Notes: generated by a model not told the origin, from the sequence alone. 64,000 nucleotides of DNA from Maribacter aestuarii (GCF_027474845.2 NZ_CP107031.2:1874501-1938500), one strand, 5' to 3'; positions 1-10,372 are shown, counted from the stretch's first letter. Program-made: numbers and translations.

Positions 1-2465
1 ATTAGCTCCGAATCCATCAATTGTAGCGTTGAAATATCGGCCTTATAAATACTGCGCCCGTGTGTTCCTACTAAAAGATGCTTCGCTTTGGGTTGTATGA
101 CCAAATCGTGCACGGCGACATTGGGCATACCATTCTGGAAAACTTCCCAAGAACTTCCGCGATTGAAAGAGATGTACAGCCCATTGTCCGTACCTGCGAA
201 TAATAAATCCTCATTTTCTGGGTCTTCTACGATAACGTTGACCGGTGAGCTTGGCATATTATTGGAAATAGATTTCCATGTTTTTCCATAATCATCACTG
301 ACAAAGATATAGGAGGTAAAATCATCCCAACGGTATCCGTTTAACGTGGCGTAGACCCGTTCTTTTTTGTGTTTGGACGCCGCCACCCGACTCACCCACA
401 GGTTTTTTGGAAGGGAATTACTAATGTTCGTCCAACTTCCACCTGCATCCTTGGTGATTTGTATCAAACCATCATCACTACCCGTATAGATAAGCCCAAA
501 TTTAAAAGGTGATTCTGAAATTGTGGTCAGCGTACCATAGGCGATATCGCCTTCCTTTCCACCTTGCGTCAGGTCACCCGAAATGGTCTCCCAGTCGTCA
601 CCTTGGTTTAAGGACCGGTGTAGTTTGTTTCCTCCCAAATAAATAATGTCCTGATTATGGTGGGAAAGTAATATTGGTGTTTGCCAATTAAAACGGTAAG
701 GCGTTTCTCCCAGCTCATGTTTGGGCTGTATATAGCTGCGCTTATCATTTTTTAAATCTAAACGGTAATAATTTCCAAATTGAAATCCCGTGTAAACGAT
801 ATCTGAATTTCTATTATCTATTTGAACTTGCATCCCGTCACCTCCCATGATAGATTTCCATGGATAATGTCCTGTTTGATGCCATTCACTGTTTTCTTCG
901 GCGTCATGCGGACCTTTCCATACCCCATTGTCCTGTAACCCTCCGTAAACATTATAGGGTTCTTCATTGTCCACGTTAATGGCATAAAATTGCCCCACGG
1001 AAGGCGCATTGTTCTTGCTCCAATTTTTACCATCATCATAAGATATATTTACCCCACCATCGTTACCGTTGATAAGGTGCCCGGACATTTTTGGGTTTAT
1101 CCAGAGTGCATGATGGTCCGAATGTACGTTATCCCCGTTAATAGAGGTATAAGTTTTTCCGCCATCGTCCGATTTAATTATGGGCACTCCGGCCAAGTAG
1201 ATTTTATCAACATTGGAAGGGTCTACATTAATTTGAGCAAAATAGTAACCATAGCTATAAAACAGATCATCTATAAAATCTTCGTTCCGTTTGTTCCAAG
1301 TTTTACCACTATCCGTGCTTTTGTAAACCTCGGCGCCTATAACTGGTGTATCAAAAAGCATGGAATTGGCATCTTCCAGATATTTGGCCAAATCTGTTGG
1401 CTTTACAGCTCCACTTCGTACCATCTGTTTAACGTTCTCTGCACGGTACTTTTCTTGAAAGTTGTTGTTCTTCAAAAAGTTGTTCAATTCCTTGTCCGAT
1501 AATTTTAAGAAGTTTTCGGAAGACATTGTTTTAAAATCTTCCTTGGTGAGACCGTCAGATTTTTTCTTCTCTTCAGATTTCTTTGGCCTTCTGGATTGAT
1601 TATCATGAACGGCGTAAACCGTATTTTCATCAAAAACGGCCAGTCCGATCCTACCCACACCGTCTCCAGTAGGAAATCCACTCTCGGGAGTAGAAACTTT
1701 GGTCCAGGAGCTGCCGCCATCGGTACTTTTATATATTCCTGAATCTGTTCCGTTTCCTAGGAATACCCATGCTTTTCTATCTTTTTCCCAAGCTGAAGCA
1801 TACATGATGTTGAAATTGTTCGGGGCAAAAGCCACATCAATAATACCTGCTTCAGGACTTACGAACAGTGTTCTATTCCAGGATTTTCCTCCATCAGTTG
1901 TTTTGTAAATACCTCTTTCCTCATTTGGCGAATACAAATGGCCCGTTACGCCCACTACTACTTCATCCGGATTAGTGGGATTGATTAAAATACGACCTAT
2001 ATGATGTGAATCCTGCAGGCCCACGTTGGTCCATGTTTTTCCCTTGTCAGAGGATTTTAATATACCAATACCTGCATATGAAGAACGGGAAGCATTGTTC
2101 TCGCCCGTACCTACCCATATGGTGCCCGATTTCCAATCAACGGCTATATCGCCCACATTTTGAGTATGTGAATTGTCCATGATCGGAGTGAAGGTCGTAC
2201 CATTATTGTTGGTATACCAGAGCCCGCCAGAAGCGTAACCTACGTAAAACTCGGTCGGATTGTTGGGATTTACGGCAAGGTCCACTACGCGACCACTCAT
2301 TATCGAGGGCCCAATATTTTTTAAGGGAATATTCTTGACCAGGGAAGTTTGTTCTAATTGCGCCTTATCTTTTAGGGACATCAATACATCCTCTGCCGAA
2401 GTGGTGGATACCTGAGCGATAGAAAGAGTGATGCAAAAGAGACTAAGGAAGGAAAAGAGTTTCAT
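1..2465 (-). CDS. Exported BNR/VPS10-type beta-propeller protein (3' end outside window)
   Basis: Reading the minus strand from an ATG at 2465 gives an open frame of about 821 codons that reaches the window edge without a stop, so the C-terminus is missing. The protein opens with a Sec signal peptide (MKLFSFLSLFCITLSIAQ) and then carries many BNR/Asp-box-like blades of the form S(T/S)DGGxSWT or SxDxGKTW, typical of WD40/YVTN/BNR-like and sortilin VPS10-like propellers. These are secreted or surface propellers in Flavobacteriia. Some family members are called glycosidases, but no sialidase catalytic set can be assigned here, so no enzymatic function is claimed. A T9SS sorting tail, if present, would lie outside the window. 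The start is supported by the signal peptide directly after it. Confidence 0.85.
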   Translation of the reverse strand, partial: MKLFSFLSLFCITLSIAQVSTTSAEDVLMSLKDKAQLEQTSLVKNIPLKNIGPSIMSGRVVDLAVNPNNPTEFYVGYASGGLWYTNNNGTTFTPIMDNSHTQNVGDIAVDWKSGTIWVGTGENNASRSSYAGIGILKSSDKGKTWTNVGLQDSHHIGRILINPTNPDEVVVGVTGHLYSPNEERGIYKTTDGGKSWNRTLFVSPEAGIIDVAFAPNNFNIMYASAWEKDRKAWVFLGNGTDSGIYKSTDGGSSWTKVSTPESGFPTGDGVGRIGLAVFDENTVYAVHDNQSRRPKKSEEKKKSDGLTKEDFKTMSSENFLKLSDKELNNFLKNNNFQEKYRAENVKQMVRSGAVKPTDLAKYLEDANSMLFDTPVIGAEVYKSTDSGKTWNKRNEDFIDDLFYSYGYYFAQINVDPSNVDKIYLAGVPIIKSDDGGKTYTSINGDNVHSDHHALWINPKMSGHLINGNDGGVNISYDDGKNWSKNNAPSVGQFYAINVDNEEPYNVYGGLQDNGVWKGPHDAEENSEWHQTGHYPWKSIMGGDGMQVQIDNRNSDIVYTGFQFGNYYRLDLKNDKRSYIQPKHELGETPYRFNWQTPILLSHHNQDIIYLGGNKLHRSLNQGDDWETISGDLTQGGKEGDIAYGTLTTISESPFKFGLIYTGSDDGLIQITKDAGGSWTNISNSLPKNLWVSRVAASKHKKERVYATLNGYRWDDFTSYIFVSDDYGKTWKSISNNMPSSPVNVIVEDPENEDLLFAGTDNGLYISFNRGSSWEVFQNGMPNVAVHDLVIQPKAKHLLVGTHGRSIYKADISTLQLMDSEL

Positions 2466-2598
2466 ATAAATTTGTATTCGTTTAATGTGTGGAAGTTAAC
2501 AATAAGTTTTACCCTCGGCAAGAAAATGAGCGAACGGGATTTCAACTGAGGAAAATTTATTAACCAGATACTAAATCTCGGCCTTTACGTTCCCTTTC

Positions 2599-4353
2599 TT
2601 ATTGTTCCAAATTCGATAGTTGTTTTTCATTTAAATCCTTGAGGGAATTTTTTGCCTTGTCAATTTCTGTATTCAGTTTTCCGTCTGTTGAGGTGGTCAT
2701 ATCTTTGACAGATTCAAATGTTTGGAGATACCAATCCTCCCATGCCTTAAGTATCTCCTTTTCTTCCGCAATCGATTTATTTTCTGAAATCGCTTTTTTG
2801 CTTAGCTCAAATTCGGCAGCTAGTCTTTTGTTCGCGGAAAGCTCTATTTCCTTCAATACACTACGCGCCGTAGTCACATCTGAATTTACCAGCTGTAGCC
2901 CACTGACCAAGGCGGCCGTTCCAACATTCTTTAAAGTTTCTTGGGAGACTTTGTCCAAACGGTCATTATCGGTATGGTAAAATTGATCCGTAAAATGCCA
3001 TAATAACAAGCCCGGAATATCAGCATCTAAAAATGGAGTATGATCACTCCCGCCTTCAAAGGGATTGGTGTTCACTTCCCAGTTGGCAAAGTCCCCTTGT
3101 GCTTTAAAGTTATTGATGATAAAATCGTTCAGGAAATGTGGTTTCATTTCGTCCAAGGTCATTACATCCCCACCCCATTCCGAGTGTTTGTCATCTCCCC
3201 GTGTCCAAATGGCGCTGGGGTCCGGCATTTTCTCGATTAAGAAGGAACCCCCAGTGACCGCTGTGTTTTCTCCCACCATATCCAAGCTAATCCCATATTT
3301 AATTCCTTTGGCGCGTTCTTGGTCCTCATCAATATACCTTCTTGTCGATATAATTTCGTCTCCCCATAAAAAAGTTAGGGTTCGGTCGGCTTGTATGCTG
3401 TTCTCCTTTAAGAGTTTAGCGGCAAGGGTAGCCATTTCCAACTGTACCCCAACTCCCGTGGCATTGTCGTTTGCTCCAGGTTCTTGGATATGGGCACTGA
3501 ATATTAGGCGTTCATTCGGGTTCTTGAGCCCTCTAATATTCGCGACTACAGTTAGTTCTTCTGACGGATAAATTTTAGTTTGGATGTTTACCTGTACTTG
3601 GGTCTTACCTTTTTTTAAAGCCGCTTTTAATTTTTCTTTGGCAGCAAAGGACAATGCGATACCCCACAATTTCGTATCAGTTTGGGGAGGCAAGCTTCTA
3701 AATTGGATGGAGGCGGAATTTTTTTCTGGTTGTAAATACGACGGGTTGTTATAGGTGATAATGCCCAGAGCCCCTTTAGAAACTAAACTGTCGTAAAATG
3801 GCCCTGCACCCTTCTCTGTAAATACGATTTTACCATTAAGGTCAAGGTCGGGCACATCCTCGGGATTTTCTACGTAAACAACTTCAGCCTTCACCCCGTC
3901 TTCGGGAGTGGATGCGGAATTGAGATAGGTCATGTTTCGATTACGCTCCGAAACCAATAGGGGCTCCTCCTTCCCAATTATTTGTAAACTTGCCGATACT
4001 GGTTCCCAAGTAGGGTTTTTCATCGGTCGCTTTTCGATGCGGTAGGTGAGTCGATCATCTTCTTTAGCAGCATTTTCCAGAACATAGCCCGCTTTCTCCA
4101 AATGGTCGGCTATCCAATACACACTCTTATTGAATCCCGTGTTACCGGCCACCCGCCAATATTGCTCCACAAATTCAGTAGTTTTGTACGCCAACTCTCC
4201 TGTAAATTTTGGACGTATGATGTCAAAATAATCAACTGTATTTTCTTGTGAACTCTGGGAACACCCTATTAAAAAAGCAAATAAGAGAAATGCTGATAAA
4301 ACCTTTGTTGCAAATAATTTTGAAAAACAACTTTTTACTCTCCCCATTTCCAA
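2599..4353 (-). CDS. M28 family zinc peptidase lipoprotein with PA domain
   Basis: 584-residue exported aminopeptidase-like enzyme. An N-terminal signal ends in a lipobox (LIGC, Cys31), so it is probably membrane-anchored. A protease-associated (PA) domain lies at about residues 150-270 and the M28 catalytic domain follows, with visible zinc ligands or catalytic residues: His288 in SAH, Asp296 in GANDNATG, Glu333 in GDE, Asp358 in SLDM, and a late His in FYHTDND. The family hydrolyses peptides from the N-terminus using two zinc ions. Its start overlaps the end of the upstream M28 gene by 19 bases, which implies co-transcription; Met3 (4347) is an equally good start. The two neighbours share the fold but are diverged. 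The substrate is unknown. Confidence 0.9.
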   Translation of the reverse strand: MEMGRVKSCFSKLFATKVLSAFLLFAFLIGCSQSSQENTVDYFDIIRPKFTGELAYKTTEFVEQYWRVAGNTGFNKSVYWIADHLEKAGYVLENAAKEDDRLTYRIEKRPMKNPTWEPVSASLQIIGKEEPLLVSERNRNMTYLNSASTPEDGVKAEVVYVENPEDVPDLDLNGKIVFTEKGAGPFYDSLVSKGALGIITYNNPSYLQPEKNSASIQFRSLPPQTDTKLWGIALSFAAKEKLKAALKKGKTQVQVNIQTKIYPSEELTVVANIRGLKNPNERLIFSAHIQEPGANDNATGVGVQLEMATLAAKLLKENSIQADRTLTFLWGDEIISTRRYIDEDQERAKGIKYGISLDMVGENTAVTGGSFLIEKMPDPSAIWTRGDDKHSEWGGDVMTLDEMKPHFLNDFIINNFKAQGDFANWEVNTNPFEGGSDHTPFLDADIPGLLLWHFTDQFYHTDNDRLDKVSQETLKNVGTAALVSGLQLVNSDVTTARSVLKEIELSANKRLAAEFELSKKAISENKSIAEEKEILKAWEDWYLQTFESVKDMTTSTDGKLNTEIDKAKNSLKDLNEKQLSNLEQ

Positions 4354-5786
4354 TCGCCTCCTATGATCAGTTTTTCCTTTAAATCATTATCAATCATGAA
4401 CTGTTTCGTAGTCTCGCTATCCATTTTGGTGGCAGGCAAGGTATCGGCATTGGCCAAAGCATATAGTATCATGGTACCAAAACGGGCCGTGTTGGTCATG
4501 TGTTCCTCATTTACCAAATTAAAATCGTCACAGTCCGAATGATAGCAACCATAGATGGAGCGGTCCAAATTACTATGTACCGATAAGATGGGAACACCTT
4601 CCAGCATAAAGGGCTGATGGTCGCTATGTAGTCCGGAGCGGTTGGAAAACGTATTTTCAAATATAGAATCCTGTTGCTGTATTGTAGCTCCTAATTCCTT
4701 GTAAAAGGCTTCATTATCCAATTTTCCTCCGGCGTTCATGCCAATGGGATTACCTGCCATGTCCAAGTTCATCATATATTTTATGTTGTCTATAGTGTTA
4801 TTTTCAATAGCTTCCTCAACAAGATGCTTGGAGCCCAATAGACCTTGTTCCTCTCCCATGAACATGATGAACTTTACGGTTCTTTTCGGTTGAAGGTTGT
4901 TTGCTTTAAAGGCCCTAGCGATGTCCAAAACCGCAAAGGAACCAATACCATTATCAATGGCACCAGTCGCCAAATCCCAAGAATCCAAATGGCCCCCTAC
5001 AACAATTTCCTCCTGTGGAATTTCACTTCCCGGCAAAGTTGCCACAACATTACGTGCTTTAATTACATCACTATTGTTGGTCATTTCTATAGTTGCAGTG
5101 GCAGAACCGGTTTTTAGGGTCTCTTTTAGTGCCATTCCATCCTCCATTCCAATGCAAACGGCAGGTATGGGAATTAGTTCGCCGGTTACAGAAGCCGTTC
5201 CTGTAAGTAAAACTCCGTTGGGAACTTGATTGATAATAATAATCCCCTTAGCCCCATATTTGATAGCCAAGGCCGTTTTTTCGCTACGGTGTAAATTGCT
5301 CAATCCTTCGGGGCTTCCTTCAAGTAGGTTAATGTATACCAAGGCAATCTTATCTTCTACAGCTCCCGGTTGGGCTTCGTAATCCGCTTCCAGCCCGTTA
5401 CCCATGTCCACTACTTCTCCAGTGACCTCCGCTTTAACAGGGGAGTGTCCTAAAGTGACTACTTTAATAGCTTCTCCGTTAATTTCCAAGGAAACGGTGC
5501 CCCTGGACCAGGCCTCTACCTCAAAGGTTTGGTAGGCCACATCTTCAAAACCGTATTCTTTGAACTTATTAAAGGTGTACTCCTCAGCTTTTGCCCCGTT
5601 ATCCGATCCGGTTAGTCGGTGGCCAATAGTTTCCGTAGCCTCTTTTAAGGTGCTATATCCTTTGGCATTTTGTTTTATTTCAGTATCGATACGCGCAAAT
5701 AGTTCTGCTTGAGACTCTTGCTTTTCGGCTTCGGAACAGGACTGAAAGGCCATGACGAAAAGAAATAGAAATGATAGTTTTTTCAT
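4335..5786 (-). CDS. M28 family zinc peptidase lipoprotein
   Basis: 483 residues. Signal peptide with a lipobox-like FQSC (Cys17), followed by a PA-like region (about 100-235) and an M28 catalytic domain. Metal-site residues visible are His266 in GGHLDSW, Asp278 in GAIDNG, the Glu pair at 312-313 in MGEEQG, Asp in NLDMAG and a late His in CYHSDCDD. This is the usual layout of secreted carboxypeptidase Q-like or aminopeptidase M28 proteins of Bacteroidota. It is the first gene of a two-gene overlapping unit with the other M28 peptidase. The 130 bases upstream separate it from a divergent SdpI gene, so promoters for both lie there. Confidence 0.92.
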   Translation of the reverse strand: MKKLSFLFLFVMAFQSCSEAEKQESQAELFARIDTEIKQNAKGYSTLKEATETIGHRLTGSDNGAKAEEYTFNKFKEYGFEDVAYQTFEVEAWSRGTVSLEINGEAIKVVTLGHSPVKAEVTGEVVDMGNGLEADYEAQPGAVEDKIALVYINLLEGSPEGLSNLHRSEKTALAIKYGAKGIIIINQVPNGVLLTGTASVTGELIPIPAVCIGMEDGMALKETLKTGSATATIEMTNNSDVIKARNVVATLPGSEIPQEEIVVGGHLDSWDLATGAIDNGIGSFAVLDIARAFKANNLQPKRTVKFIMFMGEEQGLLGSKHLVEEAIENNTIDNIKYMMNLDMAGNPIGMNAGGKLDNEAFYKELGATIQQQDSIFENTFSNRSGLHSDHQPFMLEGVPILSVHSNLDRSIYGCYHSDCDDFNLVNEEHMTNTARFGTMILYALANADTLPATKMDSETTKQFMIDNDLKEKLIIGGDWKWGE

Positions 5787-5923
5787 AAAGGAAATCTAAT
5801 GATGAATAATTGTTTATGGTCGCCCAAGTTAGTTAATTAGAGCTGAATTAGCAGCGAAATTATTTATGTTAATCTTATAATTCTAAGCAACTTTTACCAA
5901 AAAAACAACTAGAATTCTTTAAT

Positions 5924-6289
5924 TTGATAGGTAAGTGTTTAATTAAATATGAAAGACTTTTTCTTCTAGGTTCGTTGATACTTTTGGTAGTAGGGCTAGC
6001 CTATTTCTTTTTCCCACCAAAAGGGATTAATCACGTTTATGGATACAGAACTCCTTCTTCCACTAAAAATGATCGGAATTGGGAGGTCTCCAATAAACTT
6101 GCTTCCCGTATATTTTTGGGTGTAAGTATTTTGATGACCCTTTTACTTTATATCAATACGGAGCAAAAGTTTATGGACAGTGACGACCTCTTCATTATCA
6201 GTTTTTTAAGTGGTGTGGCGATTATATTCATCGTAGTGGAAACAAAACTTTGGAGGATAAATAAAAAAAGTTCAAAGAGTAAGACTTAG
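5924..6289 (+). CDS. SdpI family membrane protein
   Basis: 121 residues with about three membrane segments. The motif FFPPKGINHVYGYRT, followed by S-x-K-N-x-x-x-W, is characteristic of the SdpI/YhfL family. In Bacillus, SdpI is the immunity protein for the SdpC toxin, but most Bacteroidota members are unstudied and an immunity role should not be assumed. The frame starts at a TTG; no ATG lies nearby that keeps the first helix, so the exact N-terminus is uncertain. Confidence 0.8.
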   Translation: MIGKCLIKYERLFLLGSLILLVVGLAYFFFPPKGINHVYGYRTPSSTKNDRNWEVSNKLASRIFLGVSILMTLLLYINTEQKFMDSDDLFIISFLSGVAIIFIVVETKLWRINKKSSKSKT

Positions 6290-6371
6290 GAAATAGTCTT
6301 CCTTCAGCATAAAGTTTTAATGGGAAAAGTCCGTGCGTAAATTGCTATTTTTGGGGAAATCCAGAAATAAA

Positions 6372-7661
6372 ATGAAATACGATCAAATTCCCAATACCCT
6401 TTTTATAAAAAACCGCAAAAAGTTTATGGCGCGGATGAAGCCTAAGAGCATCGCCGCATTCAACTCCAACGATATTTATCCTATTAGTGCGGACAGCACC
6501 TTGCCTTTTGAGCAGCATCGGGATATTTTTTATTTGAGCGGTGCGGACCAGGAGGAAACCATTTTATTGTTGTTTCCGGATGCGATGGACAAAAAGCACA
6601 GGGAGGTCTTGTTCGTAAGGGAAACGAATGACCATATCGCCGTTTGGGAAGGGGAGAAATTGACCAAGGAAAAAGCTACGGTAGTCTCCGGGATAGAAAC
6701 CGTCTATTGGTCAACGGATTTTGACAATGTATTTTTTGATTTGATGACCGAGGCGGAGACCATCTATTTCAACACCAACGAACATTATCGGCAGGCGGTG
6801 GAAACCCAAACCCGTGAGGATCGTTTCATTCAAAAATGTAAAAAAGAATATCCGGCGCATCAGGTTGCCAAAAGCAATCCTATTCTACAAGAAATTCGTG
6901 GGGTAAAGGAACCGGAGGAAATCGATTTGATGCAGACCGCCTGTGACATCACCGAAAAAGGTTTTAGGAGGTTACTGGGTTTTGTAAAACCAGGAGTGTG
7001 GGAATATGAGATAGAAGCGGAGTTGCTCCACGAATTTGTTCGTAACCGCTCCAAAGGGTTTGCGTATTCCCCCATTATCGCTTCCGGAAATAACGCGAAC
7101 GTATTGCACTATTTGGAGAACAACCAGCAGTGCCAAGCCGGAGACTTGATATTGATGGATGTTGCCGCCGAATATGCCAATTATTCCAGTGACCTTTCCC
7201 GTACTATTCCCGTTAGCGGAAAGTTTACCCAGCGACAAAAGGATGTTTACAATGCCGTTTTACGGGTGAAGAACGAAGCGACCAAAATGTTGGTACCGGG
7301 AACCTTATGGGCCGCATATCACAAAGAATGCGGTAAATTAATGACGTCAGAATTGTTAGGATTGGGCCTTTTGGACAAAGCCGATGTACAGAATGAAAAT
7401 CCGGATTGGCCAGCTTATAAGAAATATTTTATGCACGGCACAAGTCACCATATTGGTTTGAACACCCACGATTACGGAGAACTTAAAAAACCTATGAAGG
7501 CCAATATGGTATTCACCGTAGAACCGGGCATCTATATACCCGAAGAGAAAATGGGCGTTCGCTTGGAGGATGATGTCGTGATTCAAGATAAGGGTGAACC
7601 ATTTAATCTGATGCGAAACATTCCTATTGAGGTGGAGGAAATAGAGGAGTTGATGCAATAA
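6372..7661 (+). CDS. pepP: Xaa-Pro aminopeptidase (M24B, aminopeptidase P)
   Basis: 430 residues from the ATG at 6372. The frame is open back to a GTG at 6333, but homologues begin near MKYDQIP. The N-terminal creatinase-like domain (about 1-170) precedes the pita-bread catalytic domain. The five metal ligands are visible: Asp263 (LMDVAAEY), Asp274 (SSDLSRT), His360 (SHHIGLN), Glu384 (VEPGIY) and Glu399 (RLEDDV). It removes N-terminal residues preceding proline and is expected to be cytoplasmic with two Mn ions. Monocistronic: SdpI lies upstream and a convergent brnQ downstream. Confidence 0.95.
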   Translation: MKYDQIPNTLFIKNRKKFMARMKPKSIAAFNSNDIYPISADSTLPFEQHRDIFYLSGADQEETILLLFPDAMDKKHREVLFVRETNDHIAVWEGEKLTKEKATVVSGIETVYWSTDFDNVFFDLMTEAETIYFNTNEHYRQAVETQTREDRFIQKCKKEYPAHQVAKSNPILQEIRGVKEPEEIDLMQTACDITEKGFRRLLGFVKPGVWEYEIEAELLHEFVRNRSKGFAYSPIIASGNNANVLHYLENNQQCQAGDLILMDVAAEYANYSSDLSRTIPVSGKFTQRQKDVYNAVLRVKNEATKMLVPGTLWAAYHKECGKLMTSELLGLGLLDKADVQNENPDWPAYKKYFMHGTSHHIGLNTHDYGELKKPMKANMVFTVEPGIYIPEEKMGVRLEDDVVIQDKGEPFNLMRNIPIEVEEIEELMQ

Positions 7662-7731
7662 GGTACATGCTATTTAAAATTTCAGCACATCAGAATACAG
7701 ATAAACAAGCTGAAAGAGTCGAACAGATTTC

Positions 7732-9009
7732 TCACTCACTTTGCTTTTTAAAAATGAAATTGGTCAGCATAAAAACCACCGAAGTCGGCAGTACCCACCC
7801 CAAACTAAATTTACTTAAGGGAATATAGGCTTGTATTCCAGTAATGGAATCCCCTAATCCAATGGTTCCTAAAAAATCTGGAACGCTAAATAATATGGTC
7901 GTGAGTACAACAGCCTGAAATACTTTAGGAGCAGCAAATTTTTCAGGTACTACATTAAGTAGAATAAGGACAATAGTAATAGGGTATATAAACATTAAAG
8001 CGGGGAGTGCCACGGCAATGATATAGTCTACGTTAAATTGTCCCATAAGCACTCCCAAAACACTTCCAATAATCGCGGTAATCAAATACGCTTGTTGTGA
8101 ATCCGCAAAACGGGATTTTATAAAGTCGGCCGTTCCGGTAACAATCCCCACGGCCGTGGTAAAGCAGGCCAAACTCACCAAAATACTTAGAAATAGATTG
8201 CCGGTATTCCCTAAGGTCATACGTGCCATTCCCGAAAGCAAAGCGGTTCGTGAAATTTCCGCATCAAAAGCACTGTGGACCAATGCGCCAGAGAGGATAA
8301 GTCCAGCATAAATAAGGAAAAGTCCCAGGCCGGCCAGCCAGCCAGCCCGACGTATCAAAGCTTTCTTAGCCTCATAGGAACCACTTTTATGTTTGATGTT
8401 AATGGAAACAATGATAACCCCTCCTACGACCACGGCACCAATAGCATCAAAGGTCTGGTAGCCTTCCAGGATACCATCTGTAAACGGACTTGTAAATTGG
8501 GTTGACGTGAAATCAAATTCAAATGAAAATACGGTAATACCAATTAATAATAGCAGGATGGTGATGATACCCGGGGTCAATAGTTTACCGATGATATTCA
8601 GGATTTTGGAACGGTTCATGACAAAGACGAAAACCAGTACAAAATAAAACACACTGGTAAGCCATGACGGACTATCAAAAAAAGGTTGGATGGCCATCTC
8701 ATGGGTAACAGAAGCTGTTCTTGGAGAAGGTAGGCTTATGGAGATGGCATAGATAATAAAGGAATATAGCAAACTGAAAGTTGGGGATACTTTTTTACCA
8801 AAGTCAAAAATGGTCCCCTGCAGTTTTGCATGGGCCAAGATTCCCAAGATGGGAATAAGCACTGCAGAAAGACAAAAACCTAGGGTTACCAACCACCAAA
8901 GTACTCCGGATTTGAAGCCTAATTGTGGCGGCAAAATTAAATTGCCGGCACCAAAAAAGAGAGAGAAAAGCGCAAAGGCGGTTATTAGGGTTTCTTTGGT
9001 TTTAAACAT
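7732..9009 (-). CDS. brnQ: Branched-chain amino acid:cation symporter BrnQ
   Basis: 425 residues, about 12 hydrophobic segments, starting MFKTKETLITAFALFSLFFGAGN, which matches the BrnQ/LIVCS family (branched-chain amino acid transport system II carrier). It imports Leu, Ile and Val with Na+ or H+ across the inner membrane. Length agrees with the family. It stands alone, convergent with the aminopeptidase P gene. I see no operator or riboswitch in the 260-base upstream gap. Confidence 0.93.
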   Translation of the reverse strand: MFKTKETLITAFALFSLFFGAGNLILPPQLGFKSGVLWWLVTLGFCLSAVLIPILGILAHAKLQGTIFDFGKKVSPTFSLLYSFIIYAISISLPSPRTASVTHEMAIQPFFDSPSWLTSVFYFVLVFVFVMNRSKILNIIGKLLTPGIITILLLLIGITVFSFEFDFTSTQFTSPFTDGILEGYQTFDAIGAVVVGGVIIVSINIKHKSGSYEAKKALIRRAGWLAGLGLFLIYAGLILSGALVHSAFDAEISRTALLSGMARMTLGNTGNLFLSILVSLACFTTAVGIVTGTADFIKSRFADSQQAYLITAIIGSVLGVLMGQFNVDYIIAVALPALMFIYPITIVLILLNVVPEKFAAPKVFQAVVLTTILFSVPDFLGTIGLGDSITGIQAYIPLSKFSLGWVLPTSVVFMLTNFIFKKQSE

Positions 9010-9269
9010 CGTTTTAAAATAAGCCGAAAGATAGCCGAAAATCTGTAATTGAAATCTTTTTAAAAACCATCACCTATAAAAATGGCCAGTTAACAACAGG
9101 AATAGGGAACATCACAACAAATTATGGCTCAGTCCTTTAAAAAGGTATACTTTAACAATAATTATTTAAAGCACGACATTTTTACGTCGACCCAAAAAAC
9201 AAACAACATAGAAATTTGGCATTTTTCCGATTCCCAAATCCGACCAATGCAACCTAAAAACCCTACATC

Positions 9270-9485
9270 ATGAAAAAAATATTCTGTAATATTTTTGGTC
9301 ACCACTACTCAATTTCAAAAAAAGTAACTTCCCACATTAAAGAATACAAGTGTATTCACTGTCAAAAGCAAGTCACTACGGATGTTAGCGGCAACCTTTC
9401 TATTTTGACACCGGAGTTACAGGACATCAACAGAACCCTAGAACATATTTACCAAAGAAGGCACAACGCACAACAAGTAGCGTAA
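9270..9485 (+). CDS. Small zinc-ribbon-like protein
   Basis: 71 residues. Begins MKKIFCNIFGHHYS and contains a second metal-site-like cluster KCIHCQK at about residues 32-38, so Cys6 and His residues near 11-12 plus the Cys-x-x-Cys pair could bind one zinc. Short proteins of this type are common and unstudied in Flavobacteriaceae. A purine-rich stretch precedes the ATG. Function unknown. Confidence 0.75.
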   Translation: MKKIFCNIFGHHYSISKKVTSHIKEYKCIHCQKQVTTDVSGNLSILTPELQDINRTLEHIYQRRHNAQQVA

Positions 9486-9503
9486 ACCCTTTTTTAGGTT
9501 ACT

Positions 9504-9534
9504 AAATTCCAACCCATGGTCGGCGATGGAATTT
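9504..9534. terminator. Weak stem-loop between convergent genes
   Basis: AAATTCCA (9504-9511) pairs with TGGAATTT (9527-9534) around a 15-base loop, in the gap between the convergent zinc-ribbon and DUF2306-like genes. No strong T-run follows, so terminator activity is only a suggestion. Confidence 0.3.
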
Positions 9535-9636
9535 AACTACTATTCCCGTAAATTAAGTAAGTATTTTTTATTCTTAGCTGTCGTATGCCCCACAACGGAT
9601 AAGTAAAGATTGCCCTTGTTTTCGGGAATTTTTTGT

Positions 9637-10296
9637 TCAAGCACTAGTTTGACGCACGTTTCTTTTTCTATAGAAATAGACCATAAAACCAATGACCAGT
9701 AACGTACCAAAAATAGAGGGCAATAATTGACTGTAAGGTTTGTAATTAGGTAACATAGTGCCAACCGCCGCCGCTAGTAATGCGGTAAAGGCATTTATCA
9801 TTTTGTATATATGCTCGTAAAGCCAGAGTGCTTTATAGGATTTTGATGGAATCAGGTATCGAATTAAATCATACCCTACGATCAAGAACAACGCCCCAAA
9901 AGTTGAATAAATCACTGTTGGATTCCAAAAAAGTTCAGTAGATTTTAAATAGTCCATAAAATAGAGACCTATGCCGAGACTTAATAAAGCGACCGACACA
10001 TCCAGTAATTTTGGTTTATTAGATTTTGTTTTCATGGTTCTGAATCCGGAAAATCCATTATAGCCGGCTAAAATGGTCAACACTAAAAGATAAGGGTTCC
10101 CCCTAAAAACTATTGCTCCTACAAGACCTGTACATATCACTACAGCTAAAAACACCAAGAATATTCGTCCAAACTTTATATGGGTTTTATTCCCTTTCTT
10201 GGCAACCAATATTACTATCCCCAGAAGTAAAGCAATTAGTCCGCAGATAACGTGAATGAGTATATTGACAGAGTGAAGTGATATTTGATTGTCCAT
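9637..10296 (-). CDS. DUF2306-like six- to seven-helix membrane protein
   Basis: 219 residues, almost entirely hydrophobic with 6-7 predicted membrane helices. The first helix contains a His (ILIHVICGLIALLLG), followed by a KGNKTHIKFGRIF loop, a pattern seen in DUF2306-like proteins that may bind haem or quinone. That assignment rests on pattern only. It is followed by a gap to the divergent zinc-ribbon gene and preceded by an AraC-type regulator on the same strand; the 76-base spacing suggests possible linkage. No enzymatic role can be assigned. Confidence 0.75.
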   Translation of the reverse strand: MDNQISLHSVNILIHVICGLIALLLGIVILVAKKGNKTHIKFGRIFLVFLAVVICTGLVGAIVFRGNPYLLVLTILAGYNGFSGFRTMKTKSNKPKLLDVSVALLSLGIGLYFMDYLKSTELFWNPTVIYSTFGALFLIVGYDLIRYLIPSKSYKALWLYEHIYKMINAFTALLAAAVGTMLPNYKPYSQLLPSIFGTLLVIGFMVYFYRKRNVRQTSA

Positions 10297-10372
10297 GTTT
10301 AAAGGTTTTGTTCAAATCTCTATAAAATGGAAAAGAAACACGCCCCAGCCCATCGGCTGAAACCTGTTTGGC

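Noticed and set aside
88..1908. Several plus-strand and short minus-strand open frames in the first 2 kb
   Set aside because: They are shadows of the long BNR-type coding frame on the minus strand, which has a signal peptide and repeated propeller motifs.
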